Source: Rhodovarius crocodyli
GTDB taxonomy: Bacteria > Pseudomonadota > Alphaproteobacteria > Acetobacterales > Acetobacteraceae
NCBI RefSeq assembly: GCF_004005855.1
Contig: NZ_SACL01000007.1
Span: 186,001-250,000, forward strand
Direction of reading: 5' to 3'
DNA length: 64,000 nucleotides
Part shown: piece after piece, positions 26,699-36,171 of the stretch
How the letters are laid out: each line of letters starts with the position of its first letter
How positions within the stretch are numbered: position 1 is the first letter of the stretch
Notes under the pieces: generated by a model
Seen by the model: only the letters and a program-made list of their open reading frames with translations
What the model was told of the DNA's origin: nothing
The model's database searches: none
Program-made: the position numbers and the translations under genes

Positions 26699-27844
26699 TC
26701 ACGCCGGCCGCAGCGGCAGGGCGGTGAGGGAGCGGAAAGTCGGCGAATGCGCCCATTGCAGGGGGCCGTCCGGCAGTTTCGCCTGTTCCAGCAAGGGCAG
26801 CACCACCGGCAGGAAGTGCCCGGCGATGCTGCGCGCCAGCGCCGCACCCGCGCAGAAGTGAATGCCGTGCCCCAGCGCCATGTGCCGGCCGGGCTTGCGG
26901 GTGATGTCGAATTCCTCGGGCCGGTCGAAAGCGCGCTCATCGCGGTTGGCGCTGCCATAGAGCAGCATGATCTTGCTGCCGGCAGGCATGGTCACGCCGT
27001 GCATCTCGGTATCCTCCAGCAGCAGGCGTGCGAAACGCTGGGCCGGGGTCTCGTAGCGCAGCGCCTCCTCGATGGCCTGGGGCAGCAGGGCAGGGGCCTC
27101 CCGCAGCAGCCGGGCCTGGGCGGGGTTGCGCATGAATGCCAGGCAGGCATTGGCCAGGAAGCTCGACGTGCTCTCGAACCCCGCGCCGAACACCGCGCGC
27201 GCCATCCAGACCGTGCTTTCCGGCTCCAGATCCATGGCCAGCAGGGCGCTGATCATGTCCTCGCCGGGGTTGTCGCGGCGCTTCTCGACCTGGGCTGCGG
27301 TCAGGCGGAACATCTCGGCCTGGGCGGCCTCGCCTTCGGGCGTGCGGGCGCGCGTCACGGGGTCCCGGAACAGGGAGATGTCGAGCAGGCGCTTGAACTC
27401 CGCGAGGTCCGCCCCCTCCAGCCCCAGCAACTGCGCCATGATGGCGCCCGAGAGCGGGGAGGTGACATCCCGCACCAGGTCGAAGGGCGCTTGGCGGCCG
27501 TGCAGCAGGCGGGCCACCGTCTCGGCGATGAAGGCTTCCTCCTTCGCGACCTGGCGGCGGTTGAAGGCCTCGTTCACCAGGCCGCGCAATTCGCCATGGC
27601 GCGGCGGGTCCACGCTGCCCACCGTGCGGCCCAGCTTGGCGCGGCTGTCGTCGATCACGTTGCCGCCGGTGTTGGAAAAGCGCGGAACACTGTGCAGTGC
27701 GCTGAAAACATCGGCATGCCGGGACAGCACGAAGCATTTCGCCCCCTCGGACCAGTAGACCGGGTGGCTATCCCGCAGCACCCGATAGAAGGGATAAGGG
27801 TCCGCGTGGACGGCGAAATCGAAGGGGTCGAAGCTGAACGACAT
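26699..27844 (-). CDS. Cytochrome P450
   Basis: The 381-residue soluble bacterial P450 has I-helix GAGFESTSS (AGxET-like), K-helix ExxR in EEALRYETP, and the heme-thiolate loop ALGHGIHFCAGAALAR with the cysteine near residue 331. It hydroxylates an unknown small substrate using ferredoxin partners not encoded here. Starts at 27844 (MSFSFDPF) and 27868 are both possible. Each lies in a CATG palindrome shared with the divergent dehydrogenase, so the two genes touch or overlap at their 5' ends. Confidence 0.9.
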   Translation of the reverse strand: MSFSFDPFDFAVHADPYPFYRVLRDSHPVYWSEGAKCFVLSRHADVFSALHSVPRFSNTGGNVIDDSRAKLGRTVGSVDPPRHGELRGLVNEAFNRRQVAKEEAFIAETVARLLHGRQAPFDLVRDVTSPLSGAIMAQLLGLEGADLAEFKRLLDISLFRDPVTRARTPEGEAAQAEMFRLTAAQVEKRRDNPGEDMISALLAMDLEPESTVWMARAVFGAGFESTSSFLANACLAFMRNPAQARLLREAPALLPQAIEEALRYETPAQRFARLLLEDTEMHGVTMPAGSKIMLLYGSANRDERAFDRPEEFDITRKPGRHMALGHGIHFCAGAALARSIAGHFLPVVLPLLEQAKLPDGPLQWAHSPTFRSLTALPLRPA

Positions 27845-28745
27845 GGCGGACAAGCGTAACGGTATCATGGTGCTGGCAACCAGCGAGGAGACGCGGCGGA
27901 TCGCGGCCTCCCTGCGGGAGATGGGCGATTATCCGGTCTGGCTGCACGGGGATGAGGCACCGCTGGAGGATGTCTCCTGCCTGGTCGCCTTCCGGCCCCA
28001 GGCGGGGCTGATGAGCAGCCTGCCGAACCTGACCCTGGTGCACGGCACCGGCGCCGGGGTGGACGGCATCCTGATGGCGCCCGACCTGCCGGACGTGCCG
28101 ATCGGCCGCGTGATCGCCGAGGAAGTCTCCAAGCCCATGACGCATCACGTGCTGCATGCCGTGCTGCGCCACCTGCGCCAGGGCGAGGCCTTCGCGGCGC
28201 TTCAGCGCAAGAGTGAATGGAACCGGCTGCTGACGCGCGACTACGCGACCTTCCCGGTGGCGGTGCTGGGCACCGGCGCGCTGGGCGGGGCGGTGATCGA
28301 GGCGTTGAACTTCCTGGGCATTCCCGCGCGCGGCTGGTCCCGTTCGTCGGGCACCACGCTGGAGGAAGTGCTGACCGGCGCGATGGCCGTGGTCATCCTG
28401 TTGCCCGCCACCCCGGCGACCAAGGGCGTGCTGGGCACGCGGGAGCTGGCGCTGCTGGCCGACGACGCGGCCGTGATCTCGGTCGGCCGCGGCGGCCAGG
28501 TGGAGGAGGAGGCCCTGCTGGCCGAGCTCGATGCCGGGCGGCTGTCTGCCTATCTGGACGTGTTCGCGAAGGAGCCGCTGCCGGCCGACAGCCGCTTCTG
28601 GCAGCATCCCCGCGTGGTGCTGACGCCGCATATCGCGGCCGCCCCCAGCGCGCCGGCCGTGGCGCGCTGCGTGCTGGAAAGCATGGAGCGGGTGGCGCGG
28701 GGCGAGCCGCCGGTCTTCGCGGTGGATCGCGCGAAGGGCTACTAG
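27843..28745 (+). CDS. D-isomer-specific 2-hydroxyacid dehydrogenase (GhrA-like)
   Basis: The 300-residue enzyme reduces 2-oxo acids such as glyoxylate or hydroxypyruvate with NAD(P)H. The Rossmann motif is [13 protein letters not shown] near residue 140. The catalytic residues are Arg in [11 protein letters not shown], Glu in FAKEPLP and His in LTPHIAAAP. Start 27843 overlaps the divergent P450 start; ATG 27867 (MVLATSEET) would leave a 22-bp gap. The stop TAG forms a CTAG palindrome with the stop of the convergent chemoreceptor gene. Confidence 0.87.
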   Translation: MADKRNGIMVLATSEETRRIAASLREMGDYPVWLHGDEAPLEDVSCLVAFRPQAGLMSSLPNLTLVHGTGAGVDGILMAPDLPDVPIGRVIAEEVSKPMTHHVLHAVLRHLRQGEAFAALQRKSEWNRLLTRDYATFPVAVLGTGALGGAVIEALNFLGIPARGWSRSSGTTLEEVLTGAMAVVILLPATPATKGVLGTRELALLADDAAVISVGRGGQVEEEALLAELDAGRLSAYLDVFAKEPLPADSRFWQHPRVVLTPHIAAAPSAPAVARCVLESMERVARGEPPVFAVDRAKGY

Positions 28746-30088
28746 GCCGCCCTGACCTCCGCCAGGAACTCGCCCACCGAGGCCTGAAGCGCCGCGCTGT
28801 GTCCCGACAGCGCGGTGGCCGCGTCGCGCACCGTATCGGCGGCCTCTGCCGCGCCCTGGGCCGTGCCGCTCAGCGCGTTCATGTCGGCCACCACGCGGCT
28901 GGTGCCCTGGGCCACCTGCTCGGCGCTGCGCGCGATCTCCTGGGTGGCGGCGCGCTGCTGCTCCACCGCGGCCGCGATGGCGCCCGACGCCTCGCCCACC
29001 TCATGCACGATGTCGCCCAGGCTGCGGATGGCGTCGATGGTGGCCTGGGTGGCATCGCGGATGGCCGAGACCTGGCTCACGATGTCCTCGGTCGCGCGGC
29101 CGGTCTGGGTGGCCAGCTGCTTCACCTCGCTGGCGACGACCGCGAAGCCCTTGCCGGCCTCTCCGGCGCGGGCGGCCTCGATGGTGGCGTTGAGCGCGAG
29201 CAGGTTGGTCTGGCCCGCGATGTCCGTGATCATCCGCACCACGTCACCGATCCGCCCGGCGCGCTCGGACAGGGTGCTGATCGCGCCGTCGGTCTGCGCC
29301 GCCGTATCGCTGGCGCGGCGGGCCACATCGGCGGTGCGCGCCACCTGGGCCGTGATCTCGCTGATGGAGGCCAGGAGCTCCTGCACGGCGGAGGCCACGC
29401 TGTTCACATTCTCCGCCGCCTCGGCCGAGGTGCGGGCGGCACTTTCGGTGCCGCCGCGGGTGGTGGCCACCACCCCGGCCATGGTGCCGGCCTGCTGGTG
29501 GACGGAGCCCGCCGTCTCGACCAGCGCGCCCACCACCCCCTGCACCTTGCCCTCGAAGCTGGCGGTGAGTTCCGTCAGGCGCCGGTCGTAGCTGGCCTTG
29601 TTCTCGTCGAGGTAGGTGGAGATGGCGATGTCCATGTCGAGCATGATCGCCTGGTTCAGCGCCCGCATCAGCCGGGCGGTGCGGTCCTGCGCCGCGCCAG
29701 GGTTCAGCCGGCTGGAATAGAGGCGCGTCGCGACATCGTACAACGCCGAGGCGACCTTGCCGTAGCCCCCGATATACCAGCGCGGGTCCAGGCCGATGCG
29801 GCTGTGCGTGGCCCCGATACGCCGGACGGAGGTGTAGTAGGCCTCGTCGAAATTGCCCGAGAACAGCCGCGCCCAATGCTGCTTCTGATGATCCTTCGCG
29901 TGGTTCATCATCGCGGGGTTCTTGAAGTAGGCGCTGAGGACCGGGTGCTTGGCCACATCGGCGTAGAAGGCATCGAGGATGCCGTCGATGTGGCGCGCCA
30001 GCACGGGCTGGAAGGCCCGCAGCGTGGCACTCGTCTCCTGGTCAATGCCGAGGCCGTAGAGGCGCTCCTGAAGCGAGTTCTGGCTCAT
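28742..30088 (-). CDS. Globin-coupled methyl-accepting chemotaxis protein
   Basis: The soluble chemoreceptor has 448 residues. The N-terminal 170 match the protoglobin sensor, with [20 protein letters not shown] and [20 protein letters not shown] (heme-pocket region). About residues 180-448 are the methyl-accepting signalling domain, with the hairpin tip [29 protein letters not shown]. No membrane segment is present. It probably senses oxygen or another gaseous ligand and signals to CheA/CheW. ATG 30088 is preferred over GTG 30097 because AAGGTG lies at the right distance. No other chemotaxis genes are nearby. Confidence 0.93.
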   Translation of the reverse strand: MSQNSLQERLYGLGIDQETSATLRAFQPVLARHIDGILDAFYADVAKHPVLSAYFKNPAMMNHAKDHQKQHWARLFSGNFDEAYYTSVRRIGATHSRIGLDPRWYIGGYGKVASALYDVATRLYSSRLNPGAAQDRTARLMRALNQAIMLDMDIAISTYLDENKASYDRRLTELTASFEGKVQGVVGALVETAGSVHQQAGTMAGVVATTRGGTESAARTSAEAAENVNSVASAVQELLASISEITAQVARTADVARRASDTAAQTDGAISTLSERAGRIGDVVRMITDIAGQTNLLALNATIEAARAGEAGKGFAVVASEVKQLATQTGRATEDIVSQVSAIRDATQATIDAIRSLGDIVHEVGEASGAIAAAVEQQRAATQEIARSAEQVAQGTSRVVADMNALSGTAQGAAEAADTVRDAATALSGHSAALQASVGEFLAEVRAA

Positions 30089-30182
30089 CGGGATCACCTT
30101 TTTGTTCCAAGGCGGAAATGAACCCGTGTTGGTTAATCAGCGGTGGACGGCGCCAGAAAAAATCCGCGCCGCCTGATCCGCA

Positions 30183-32435
30183 TCAACTTCCAGATGCTTG
30201 CTGGAGCATGGAGCGCAGCCGCGCGGGCGTGACCGGCAATTGCGCGATATTGATTCGATATTGAATCGCATTCTCAATGGCCGATGCAATAGCCGCGCCG
30301 GCCGCCGTGATGCCGCCCTCGCCCGCGCCCTTCACGCCCAGCGGGTTGATCGGGCTCGGCGCGTCCTCCAGCACCAGGGATTCGACCATCGGCACCTCAT
30401 TCAGCGTGGGCATCAGGTAGTCGGCGAAGCTGGCCGATAGGGGCTGCCCGTCCTCACTGTAGATGAACTCCTCGAACAGGGCCCCGCCGATGCCCTGGGC
30501 CGCGCCGCCATGAATCTGGCCTTCGACCAGCATGGGGTTCACGGAGCGGCCGACGTCAAACGCCACGACGAAGCGTTCGACCACCATGCCGAAGGTCTCG
30601 GCATCCACCCGCACCACGGCCAGGTGCACGCCGTAGGGATAGGTCATGTGGTCGGTGGTGAAGCTGGCTTCCGCCGTCAGGGCGGGGGTGCCGTCATCCG
30701 CTGCGCAGGCGGCCGCGAGCTCACCGAGCGGGATGCCGCAACCATCCAGCGTGATCGAAGCCCGATCGCCCTGCAGCAGCTGCGCGGCCTTGGCCAGCAG
30801 GCGTTCCTTCAGCTTCTCGGCGGCCATGGTCACGGCCGCCCCCGTCATCACCGTGACGCGGGAGGCGAATGCCCCCATGCCGCGCGCGATGCGGTCGGTC
30901 TGCCCATGCACCACCGTGCAGTCCGTATGCGCGACGCCGAGGACGGAGGCCGCGACCTGCGCCATCACCGTCTCGACCCCCTGGCCGACCGAGGCCGCAC
31001 CCGTGACGATCTCCACCGCGCCGGTGGCGGCGATGGTGATGATCACGTCGTCAAACGGGCCGAGGCCGCTTTTCTCGACGAAATAGGCGAGGCCGAGCCC
31101 GACCTTCTCACCCGCCGCGCGGCGGGCCGCGAGTGTCGCTTCGAGGGCCGGCAGATCCACCCCGGCTTCGAGCTTCGCGAGCAGCCCGGCGAAATCGGCG
31201 CTGTCGTACACCACCTCGGTGCCCAGCGCGTCCAGCCCGCGCCTGAACGGGATCTGCTCGGCCGGGATCAGGTTGCGGCGGCGGATCTCGACCCGGTCGA
31301 GCCCGAGCCGGTCCGCCACGTGGTCCATCAGCCTTTCGCGCACGAAGGTGCCTTCATAGCGCCCGGGCGCGCGATAGGTGCCGGCCGGGGTCTTGTTCGT
31401 CAGGCGGATATGGCCGGTGGCCGCGAAGGCCGGCACGCGGTAGGGGCCGGGCAGCATCCCCGCCGTCAGGTCCGTGACGGTCGAGGCATGGGTGCGCACA
31501 TAGCCGCCCTGATCGACGAAGAACTCATCCTCGATGCCGAGCACCACGCCGTTCGCGTCCACCGCCGCGCGCAGCCGGTGCAGCTGATCGCGGGAGTGGT
31601 TGGCCGCCAGCAAGTGTTCCTTGCGGTCCTCGATCCATTTCACCGGGCGCTTCAACCGAAGCGCCGCAAGGCAGGCCAGCACATCTTCCGGGTACACCTC
31701 GCCCCGGATGCCGAAGCCGCCGCCGACATGGCCTTCGAACAGGTGGAACTGTTCGGGCGGCAGGGACAGCATCTTGGCGATGGCCAGCCGGTTCGCATGC
31801 GGTACCTTGGACGCGCCGTGCATTTCCAGCCGGTTCAGATCGGCGTTCCAATAGCCGATGGCCCCGCGCGTCTCCATCGGCACGCCGGTGTGCCGGCCGA
31901 CACCCAGTTCCAGCTCGAACACATGGGCGGCGGCGGCGAAGGCGGCCGGCAGGTCGCCGTAGGATTTGCGCACCACCCCGGCTTCCGTCGTCAGGCCCGG
32001 GGCGAACTCTCCAGGGCTCTGCACGGCGGTCATCACCGGGTCCAGCTCCTCGATATCGGCGAAGACCAGCTCCGCCGCGTCCTCGGCGGCGTAGGGGCTG
32101 TCGGCGATGACGATGGCCACCGGTTCGCCGACGTAGCGCACCATCCCCTGGGCCAGGATGGGCTGGCGATAGTCACCCAGGCCCGGGATGCGCATCTGCC
32201 GGAAGTCGATGGGCGGGATCTCCGCCACATCGGCCCCGGTCCAGACCGCGACCACGCCGGGGCTGTCCAGCGCGTCGGCCGTGTCGATCTCCAGGATGCG
32301 GCCATGGGCGATGGGCGAGCGCACCACCCGCATGTGCAGCTCACCGGGGAAGCGGATATCGGCGGCGAAGCGACCCTGGCCGCGCAGCAGCGGCGGGTCT
32401 TCCAGCCGCGTTACGCTGCGGCCGATTCCGCCCAT
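30183..32435 (-). CDS. Xanthine-dehydrogenase-family molybdopterin-binding subunit (CoxL-type), second copy
   Basis: The 750-residue catalytic subunit of a molybdenum hydroxylase holds the molybdopterin cytosine dinucleotide cofactor. The substrate-access segment is VPMETRGAIGYW, the cofactor loop EGHVGGGFGIRGEVYPED, and the catalytic Glu lies in GVKGAGEGGITAAG near the C-terminus. The CO-dehydrogenase VAYRCSFR loop is absent, so CO is not the substrate. It overlaps the 2Fe-2S gene by 25 bp. Together with the paralogous subunit upstream it may share one 2Fe-2S and one FAD partner. Confidence 0.9.
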   Translation of the reverse strand: MGGIGRSVTRLEDPPLLRGQGRFAADIRFPGELHMRVVRSPIAHGRILEIDTADALDSPGVVAVWTGADVAEIPPIDFRQMRIPGLGDYRQPILAQGMVRYVGEPVAIVIADSPYAAEDAAELVFADIEELDPVMTAVQSPGEFAPGLTTEAGVVRKSYGDLPAAFAAAAHVFELELGVGRHTGVPMETRGAIGYWNADLNRLEMHGASKVPHANRLAIAKMLSLPPEQFHLFEGHVGGGFGIRGEVYPEDVLACLAALRLKRPVKWIEDRKEHLLAANHSRDQLHRLRAAVDANGVVLGIEDEFFVDQGGYVRTHASTVTDLTAGMLPGPYRVPAFAATGHIRLTNKTPAGTYRAPGRYEGTFVRERLMDHVADRLGLDRVEIRRRNLIPAEQIPFRRGLDALGTEVVYDSADFAGLLAKLEAGVDLPALEATLAARRAAGEKVGLGLAYFVEKSGLGPFDDVIITIAATGAVEIVTGAASVGQGVETVMAQVAASVLGVAHTDCTVVHGQTDRIARGMGAFASRVTVMTGAAVTMAAEKLKERLLAKAAQLLQGDRASITLDGCGIPLGELAAACAADDGTPALTAEASFTTDHMTYPYGVHLAVVRVDAETFGMVVERFVVAFDVGRSVNPMLVEGQIHGGAAQGIGGALFEEFIYSEDGQPLSASFADYLMPTLNEVPMVESLVLEDAPSPINPLGVKGAGEGGITAAGAAIASAIENAIQYRINIAQLPVTPARLRSMLQQASGS

Positions 32436-32911
32436 TTGCCCATCTCCTTCGCGGCGGCCGTCACGGCGCGCACGATGTTGGTGTAGCCCGTGCAGCGGCA
32501 CAGGTTGGAGGACAGGACATGGCGCAGCCGTTCCTCCGTGACGGGTTCGGGCTGTTCCAGCATCCAGGTCGCCAGCATCAGGAAACCCGGCGTGCAGAAG
32601 CCGCATTGCAGCCCGTGCTTCTCCCAGAAGGCGCGCTGCAGCGGGCTGAGCGTGTCGCCGTCGGCCAGCCCTTCGACGGTGCGGATTTCCGCCCCTTCGG
32701 CCTGGATGCCGAACATCAGGCAGGAACGCACGGGCGCGCCGTTCACGATGATGGTGCAGGCCCCGCACACCCCGTGCTCGCAGCCCAGATGGGTACCGGT
32801 GAGGTGCAACTCCTCCCGCAGCATGTCGGCCAGCGACATGCGGGGCACCACATCGGCCTCGACCTTCTGGCCGTTCACGGTGCAGCACACCGTGACTTTC
32901 GGCTCGCTCAT
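32411..32911 (-). CDS. (2Fe-2S)-binding subunit of molybdenum hydroxylase (CoxS-type)
   Basis: The 166-residue electron-transfer subunit has both expected clusters. A plant-ferredoxin-type site uses C44, C49, C52 and C64 (LGCEHGVCGACT), and a C-terminal four-helix site uses C103, C106, C138 and C140 (LQCGFC and NLCRC). It passes electrons from the molybdenum centre to the FAD subunit. It sits between two catalytic-subunit genes, overlapping one by ATGA and the other by 25 bp, so all three are probably translated from one mRNA. Confidence 0.95.
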   Translation of the reverse strand: MSEPKVTVCCTVNGQKVEADVVPRMSLADMLREELHLTGTHLGCEHGVCGACTIIVNGAPVRSCLMFGIQAEGAEIRTVEGLADGDTLSPLQRAFWEKHGLQCGFCTPGFLMLATWMLEQPEPVTEERLRHVLSSNLCRCTGYTNIVRAVTAAAKEMGKWAESAAA

Positions 32912-35250
32912 GGGGATGTCTCCTGGGCTGCGCGGATCGCGGCGCGCACGCGCTGCGGGGTCGCGGGCATTTCGAACAGCTGCACGCCGAAGGGTTGCAG
33001 CGCGTCGCAGATGGCGTTGATGACGGCGGCGGGGGCCGCGATGGAGCCGCCTTCGCCCACGCCCTTGGCCTGCAGCACCGTGGCGCCGGTCAGGGTCGCG
33101 AGGTGATGCACCTCGATATCCGGCACCTCGGCCATGGTGGGGGGGATGAAATCCGCGAAGCTGCCGGTCAGGATATTGCCGTCGGCGTCGTAGATGATTT
33201 CTTCCAGCAGCGCGTTGCCGATGCCCTGGGCGACACCGCCCTGCACCTGGCCGTCCACGATCATCGGGTTGATCAGCCGGCCGGCATCCTCGACCACGAT
33301 GTAGCGCAGGATGCGCGTGTTGCCGGTTTCGGCGTCCACCTCCACCACCGCCACATGGCAGGCGTTGGAGAAGGTGCCCTCCGGGTCGTAGGTCGCGGCC
33401 TCGTTCAGGTCGTAGCCGATCTTTTCGCTGATCGGGCCCGCCGAGTGGTAGACGGTGCGCGCGATGGTATCGAGGCTGATGGAAGCCCCGCCGGGGATCA
33501 GCGCCATGCCGGCTTCCAGGCGCACCTGGCTTTCCTCACCCTGCAGCAGCACGGCGGCCGCGCGCTTCAGCTTCTGCGCCAGCTTGCCGGCCGCCAGCTT
33601 GCTGGCCCCGCCCGCAATCACCAGCGACCGGCTGGCGAAGGTGCCCCAGCCATAGGGCGTGCGGTCGGTGTCGCCATGGATGATACGGATGCGCTGCACA
33701 TCCACCCCCACTTCCTCGGCGATGATCTGCGCGAGGGTGGTGCGCAGCCCCTGCCCATGCGGGGAGGCACCGATCCGCGCCTCCACCTCGCCCGAGGGGG
33801 TCATGCAGATTTCCACCCGCTCATAGCCGGGGGTGATTTCCATGCTGCGCGCGGCGAAGGCGGGGGTGCCGTAGCCCGTGCGCTCGTTGATCACGGAAAA
33901 CCCGATGCCGAGATAGCGGCCCTGCTCGCGCGCGGCCTGCTGGCGGGCGCGGAAACCGGGGAGGTCCGCGACCTCCACCGCCTTTTCCATGGTCTCCAGG
34001 TAGCTTGCCTCATCGAGCACCATGTTGGTCGGCGTGCGATGGGGAAAGACGGTGACGAGGTTGCGGCGGCGGATCTCGATGGGGTCGATGTTCAGCCGCT
34101 TCGCCGCGACCTCCATCAGCCGTTCCAGCGCGAAGCTGACCACGGGCCGCGACACGCCGCGATAGGGCGCCATGACGGCGGTGTTGGTGGTGATGCCGCG
34201 CGCGTGGGTGCCGTATTCGGCGACCTTGTAGGGCCCGGCGTATTCCGCCAGCGCCATCAGCGGCTCCACCCCGCAGGTGGTCGGGTAGCAGGAGAAGGCG
34301 CCGATATTGGCCAATATCTCCACATCCAGGCCGCGCATCACGCCCTGCCCGTCAAAGGCGCCGCGCACGATGTGATGCTGGTCGCGCGAATGGGCGGAGG
34401 CGATCAGGTTCTCGCGCCGGTCCTCGATCCAGGCGACCTCGGTGCGGTATTTCCGGGCCAGCCAGACCAGCAGCACATATTCGGGGAACAGCGACATCTT
34501 CTGCCCGAAGCCGCCGCCGACATCGGGGGCGACCACGCGCAGATCGGCTTCGGGCATGCCGATGCAATCCGCGATGCCGGTGCGCAGCATATGCGGCATC
34601 TGCACCGAGGCATGCAGGCTGACGCGGCCCGATGCCTTGTCGAAGCTGGCGGCACCCCCGCGCGTTTCCATCGGCGAAGCGTTCTGCCGGCGGGAACGGA
34701 CGTCGATCTCGACGATGGTGCTCTCGGCCAGCACGGCGTCGAGGCCCGGGGTGCGGATGCGCCCCTCCACGATGGTGTTGGTGGGCGCCATGGGGTGGAC
34801 CACGGGCGCGCCGGGGCCGGCCGCGCTGTCCAGGTCCACCACCGCCTGCTCGGGCTCGATGTCCAGGAACACCGCATCCGCGATGTCCTCGGCCTCGCGC
34901 TGGGTGGGGGCGACCACCGCGACCACGGGCTGGCCCACATAGTGCACGCGGTCACGCGGCAGGATGGGCTGCTCGATCGCCACATAGTTGAAGCGGCCGA
35001 GGCGCGGGACGATGGGCTTCAGCGCCGCCACGTCCCCGCCCGTGATGACCAGCACGCCGCGCGGCAGGTCGGGCTTCTCGATACCCCTGATGACGCCGGC
35101 CGCGACCGGGCTGCGCACGAAGACCACGGCGCGGGAGCCCACGGCGATGTCGGCCACGAAGCGGCCCTCGCCGCGCACCAGGGCGGGGTCTTCCAGGCGG
35201 GGGATGTTCCGCCCGATCCAGTTCATCGGCTCGTCAGGCAACCCGGCCAT
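32908..35250 (-). CDS. Xanthine-dehydrogenase-family molybdopterin-binding subunit (CoxL-type), first copy
   Basis: The 780-residue catalytic subunit is paralogous to the one downstream. Both begin with an IGRxxxRLEDPxLxRGxGRF segment. Here the motifs are SPMETRGGAASF, APDVGGGFGQKMSLFPEYVL and the catalytic-Glu loop AKGVGEGGSIAAPAA. There is no CO-dehydrogenase cysteine loop. The probable role is hydroxylation of an aromatic or N-heterocyclic compound with water as oxygen source. The start at 35250 overlaps the FAD gene stop (TGATG); MNWIGRN at 35226 is an alternative start. Confidence 0.91.
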   Translation of the reverse strand: MAGLPDEPMNWIGRNIPRLEDPALVRGEGRFVADIAVGSRAVVFVRSPVAAGVIRGIEKPDLPRGVLVITGGDVAALKPIVPRLGRFNYVAIEQPILPRDRVHYVGQPVVAVVAPTQREAEDIADAVFLDIEPEQAVVDLDSAAGPGAPVVHPMAPTNTIVEGRIRTPGLDAVLAESTIVEIDVRSRRQNASPMETRGGAASFDKASGRVSLHASVQMPHMLRTGIADCIGMPEADLRVVAPDVGGGFGQKMSLFPEYVLLVWLARKYRTEVAWIEDRRENLIASAHSRDQHHIVRGAFDGQGVMRGLDVEILANIGAFSCYPTTCGVEPLMALAEYAGPYKVAEYGTHARGITTNTAVMAPYRGVSRPVVSFALERLMEVAAKRLNIDPIEIRRRNLVTVFPHRTPTNMVLDEASYLETMEKAVEVADLPGFRARQQAAREQGRYLGIGFSVINERTGYGTPAFAARSMEITPGYERVEICMTPSGEVEARIGASPHGQGLRTTLAQIIAEEVGVDVQRIRIIHGDTDRTPYGWGTFASRSLVIAGGASKLAAGKLAQKLKRAAAVLLQGEESQVRLEAGMALIPGGASISLDTIARTVYHSAGPISEKIGYDLNEAATYDPEGTFSNACHVAVVEVDAETGNTRILRYIVVEDAGRLINPMIVDGQVQGGVAQGIGNALLEEIIYDADGNILTGSFADFIPPTMAEVPDIEVHHLATLTGATVLQAKGVGEGGSIAAPAAVINAICDALQPFGVQLFEMPATPQRVRAAIRAAQETSP

Positions 35251-36104
35251 CAGGCGAAGGCCTGCACCAGGGCGCGGCGGATCATCGCCTTCACCAGGTC
35301 CTGCCGGTATTCGCCGCTGGCGTGGATGTCGCCGTCGGGGTCGGTCGCGGCGGCCCCCGCCGCGCCGGCCGCGGCGAACAGGGCAGGGGAGGGCGCCTGG
35401 CCCAGCAGCGCCGCCACCGCCTCGGGCGAGGTGACGGGGGTGGAGGCGATGCCGCCCAGCCCGACCCGGGCCTCGCGGATCACCCCGCCCTCGACCCGGC
35501 AGGCGACGACCGCCATGGCCAGGGCGAAATCCCCGGCGCGGCGGGCGTATTCGGCGAAGCCGCAATGCCAGTCGGGGCCGAACAGCGGCAGGCGGATCTC
35601 GGCCAGCAGCTCATCGGGGCGCAGGGCGGTGGTGAAGATGGTCTGGAAGAAGTCGGCGGCGGGGATGCTGCGGCGGCCGGTGGCGGATTCGGCCACCAGC
35701 TCGGCCTCCAGGCCCCGCGTCACGCAGCACCATTCGCTGGCCGGGTCGGCGTGGGAGACGCTGCCGCCCCAGCTGCCGCGGCTGCGGATGGGGGTGTGGG
35801 CGATGTTGGCCGCCACACGCGCCAGCAGCGTGCCGAGCGGGCCGGCGGTGACGGGCTTCTCGAAGGTCGCGTGGCGGGTGCGGGCGCCGATCACCAGCTG
35901 GCCCGCTTCCTCGCGCACGCCGTCGAGGCCGGGGACGGCGTTGATGTCGATGAGGATGGGCGGGCGGGCCAGCCGGAAGTTCATCGCCGGCACCAGGGAC
36001 TGGCCGCCCGCGATGATCTTCGCCTCCTCCCCGTGTTCCGCCAGCAGGGCCAGGGCCTCGGCGCGGGTCTCGGGGCGGTGATAGGCGAAGGCGGCGGGCT
36101 TCAT
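35250..36104 (-). CDS. FAD-binding subunit of molybdenum hydroxylase (CoxM-type)
   Basis: The 284-residue flavoprotein has the CoxM/CutM signatures. KIIAGGQSLVPAMNFR (residues about 29-44) binds the FAD pyrophosphate, and HTPIRSRGSWGGSVSHADPASE covers the second FAD segment. It accepts electrons from the 2Fe-2S subunit and passes them to an acceptor. It is the first enzyme gene of the minus-strand run, 68 bp after the XRE-cupin regulator. The C-terminal CO_deh_flav_C part is present. Confidence 0.93.
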   Translation of the reverse strand: MKPAAFAYHRPETRAEALALLAEHGEEAKIIAGGQSLVPAMNFRLARPPILIDINAVPGLDGVREEAGQLVIGARTRHATFEKPVTAGPLGTLLARVAANIAHTPIRSRGSWGGSVSHADPASEWCCVTRGLEAELVAESATGRRSIPAADFFQTIFTTALRPDELLAEIRLPLFGPDWHCGFAEYARRAGDFALAMAVVACRVEGGVIREARVGLGGIASTPVTSPEAVAALLGQAPSPALFAAAGAAGAAATDPDGDIHASGEYRQDLVKAMIRRALVQAFA

Positions 36105-36171
36105 GCTGGCACCTTTAGCGAGGCTTGAGTGATTTGAGTATGATTAAATCATCCGGCCGCGCAAGCCCTGT

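Noticed and set aside
30183-35250. Carbon monoxide dehydrogenase
   Set aside because: The catalytic subunits lack the VAYRCSFR-type active-site loop of true CO dehydrogenase, so only the general family is claimed.
32995-36081. Antisense open frame of about 1000 codons opposite the Mo hydroxylase genes
   Set aside because: It mirrors four overlapping, motif-complete genes and has no recognisable domain.
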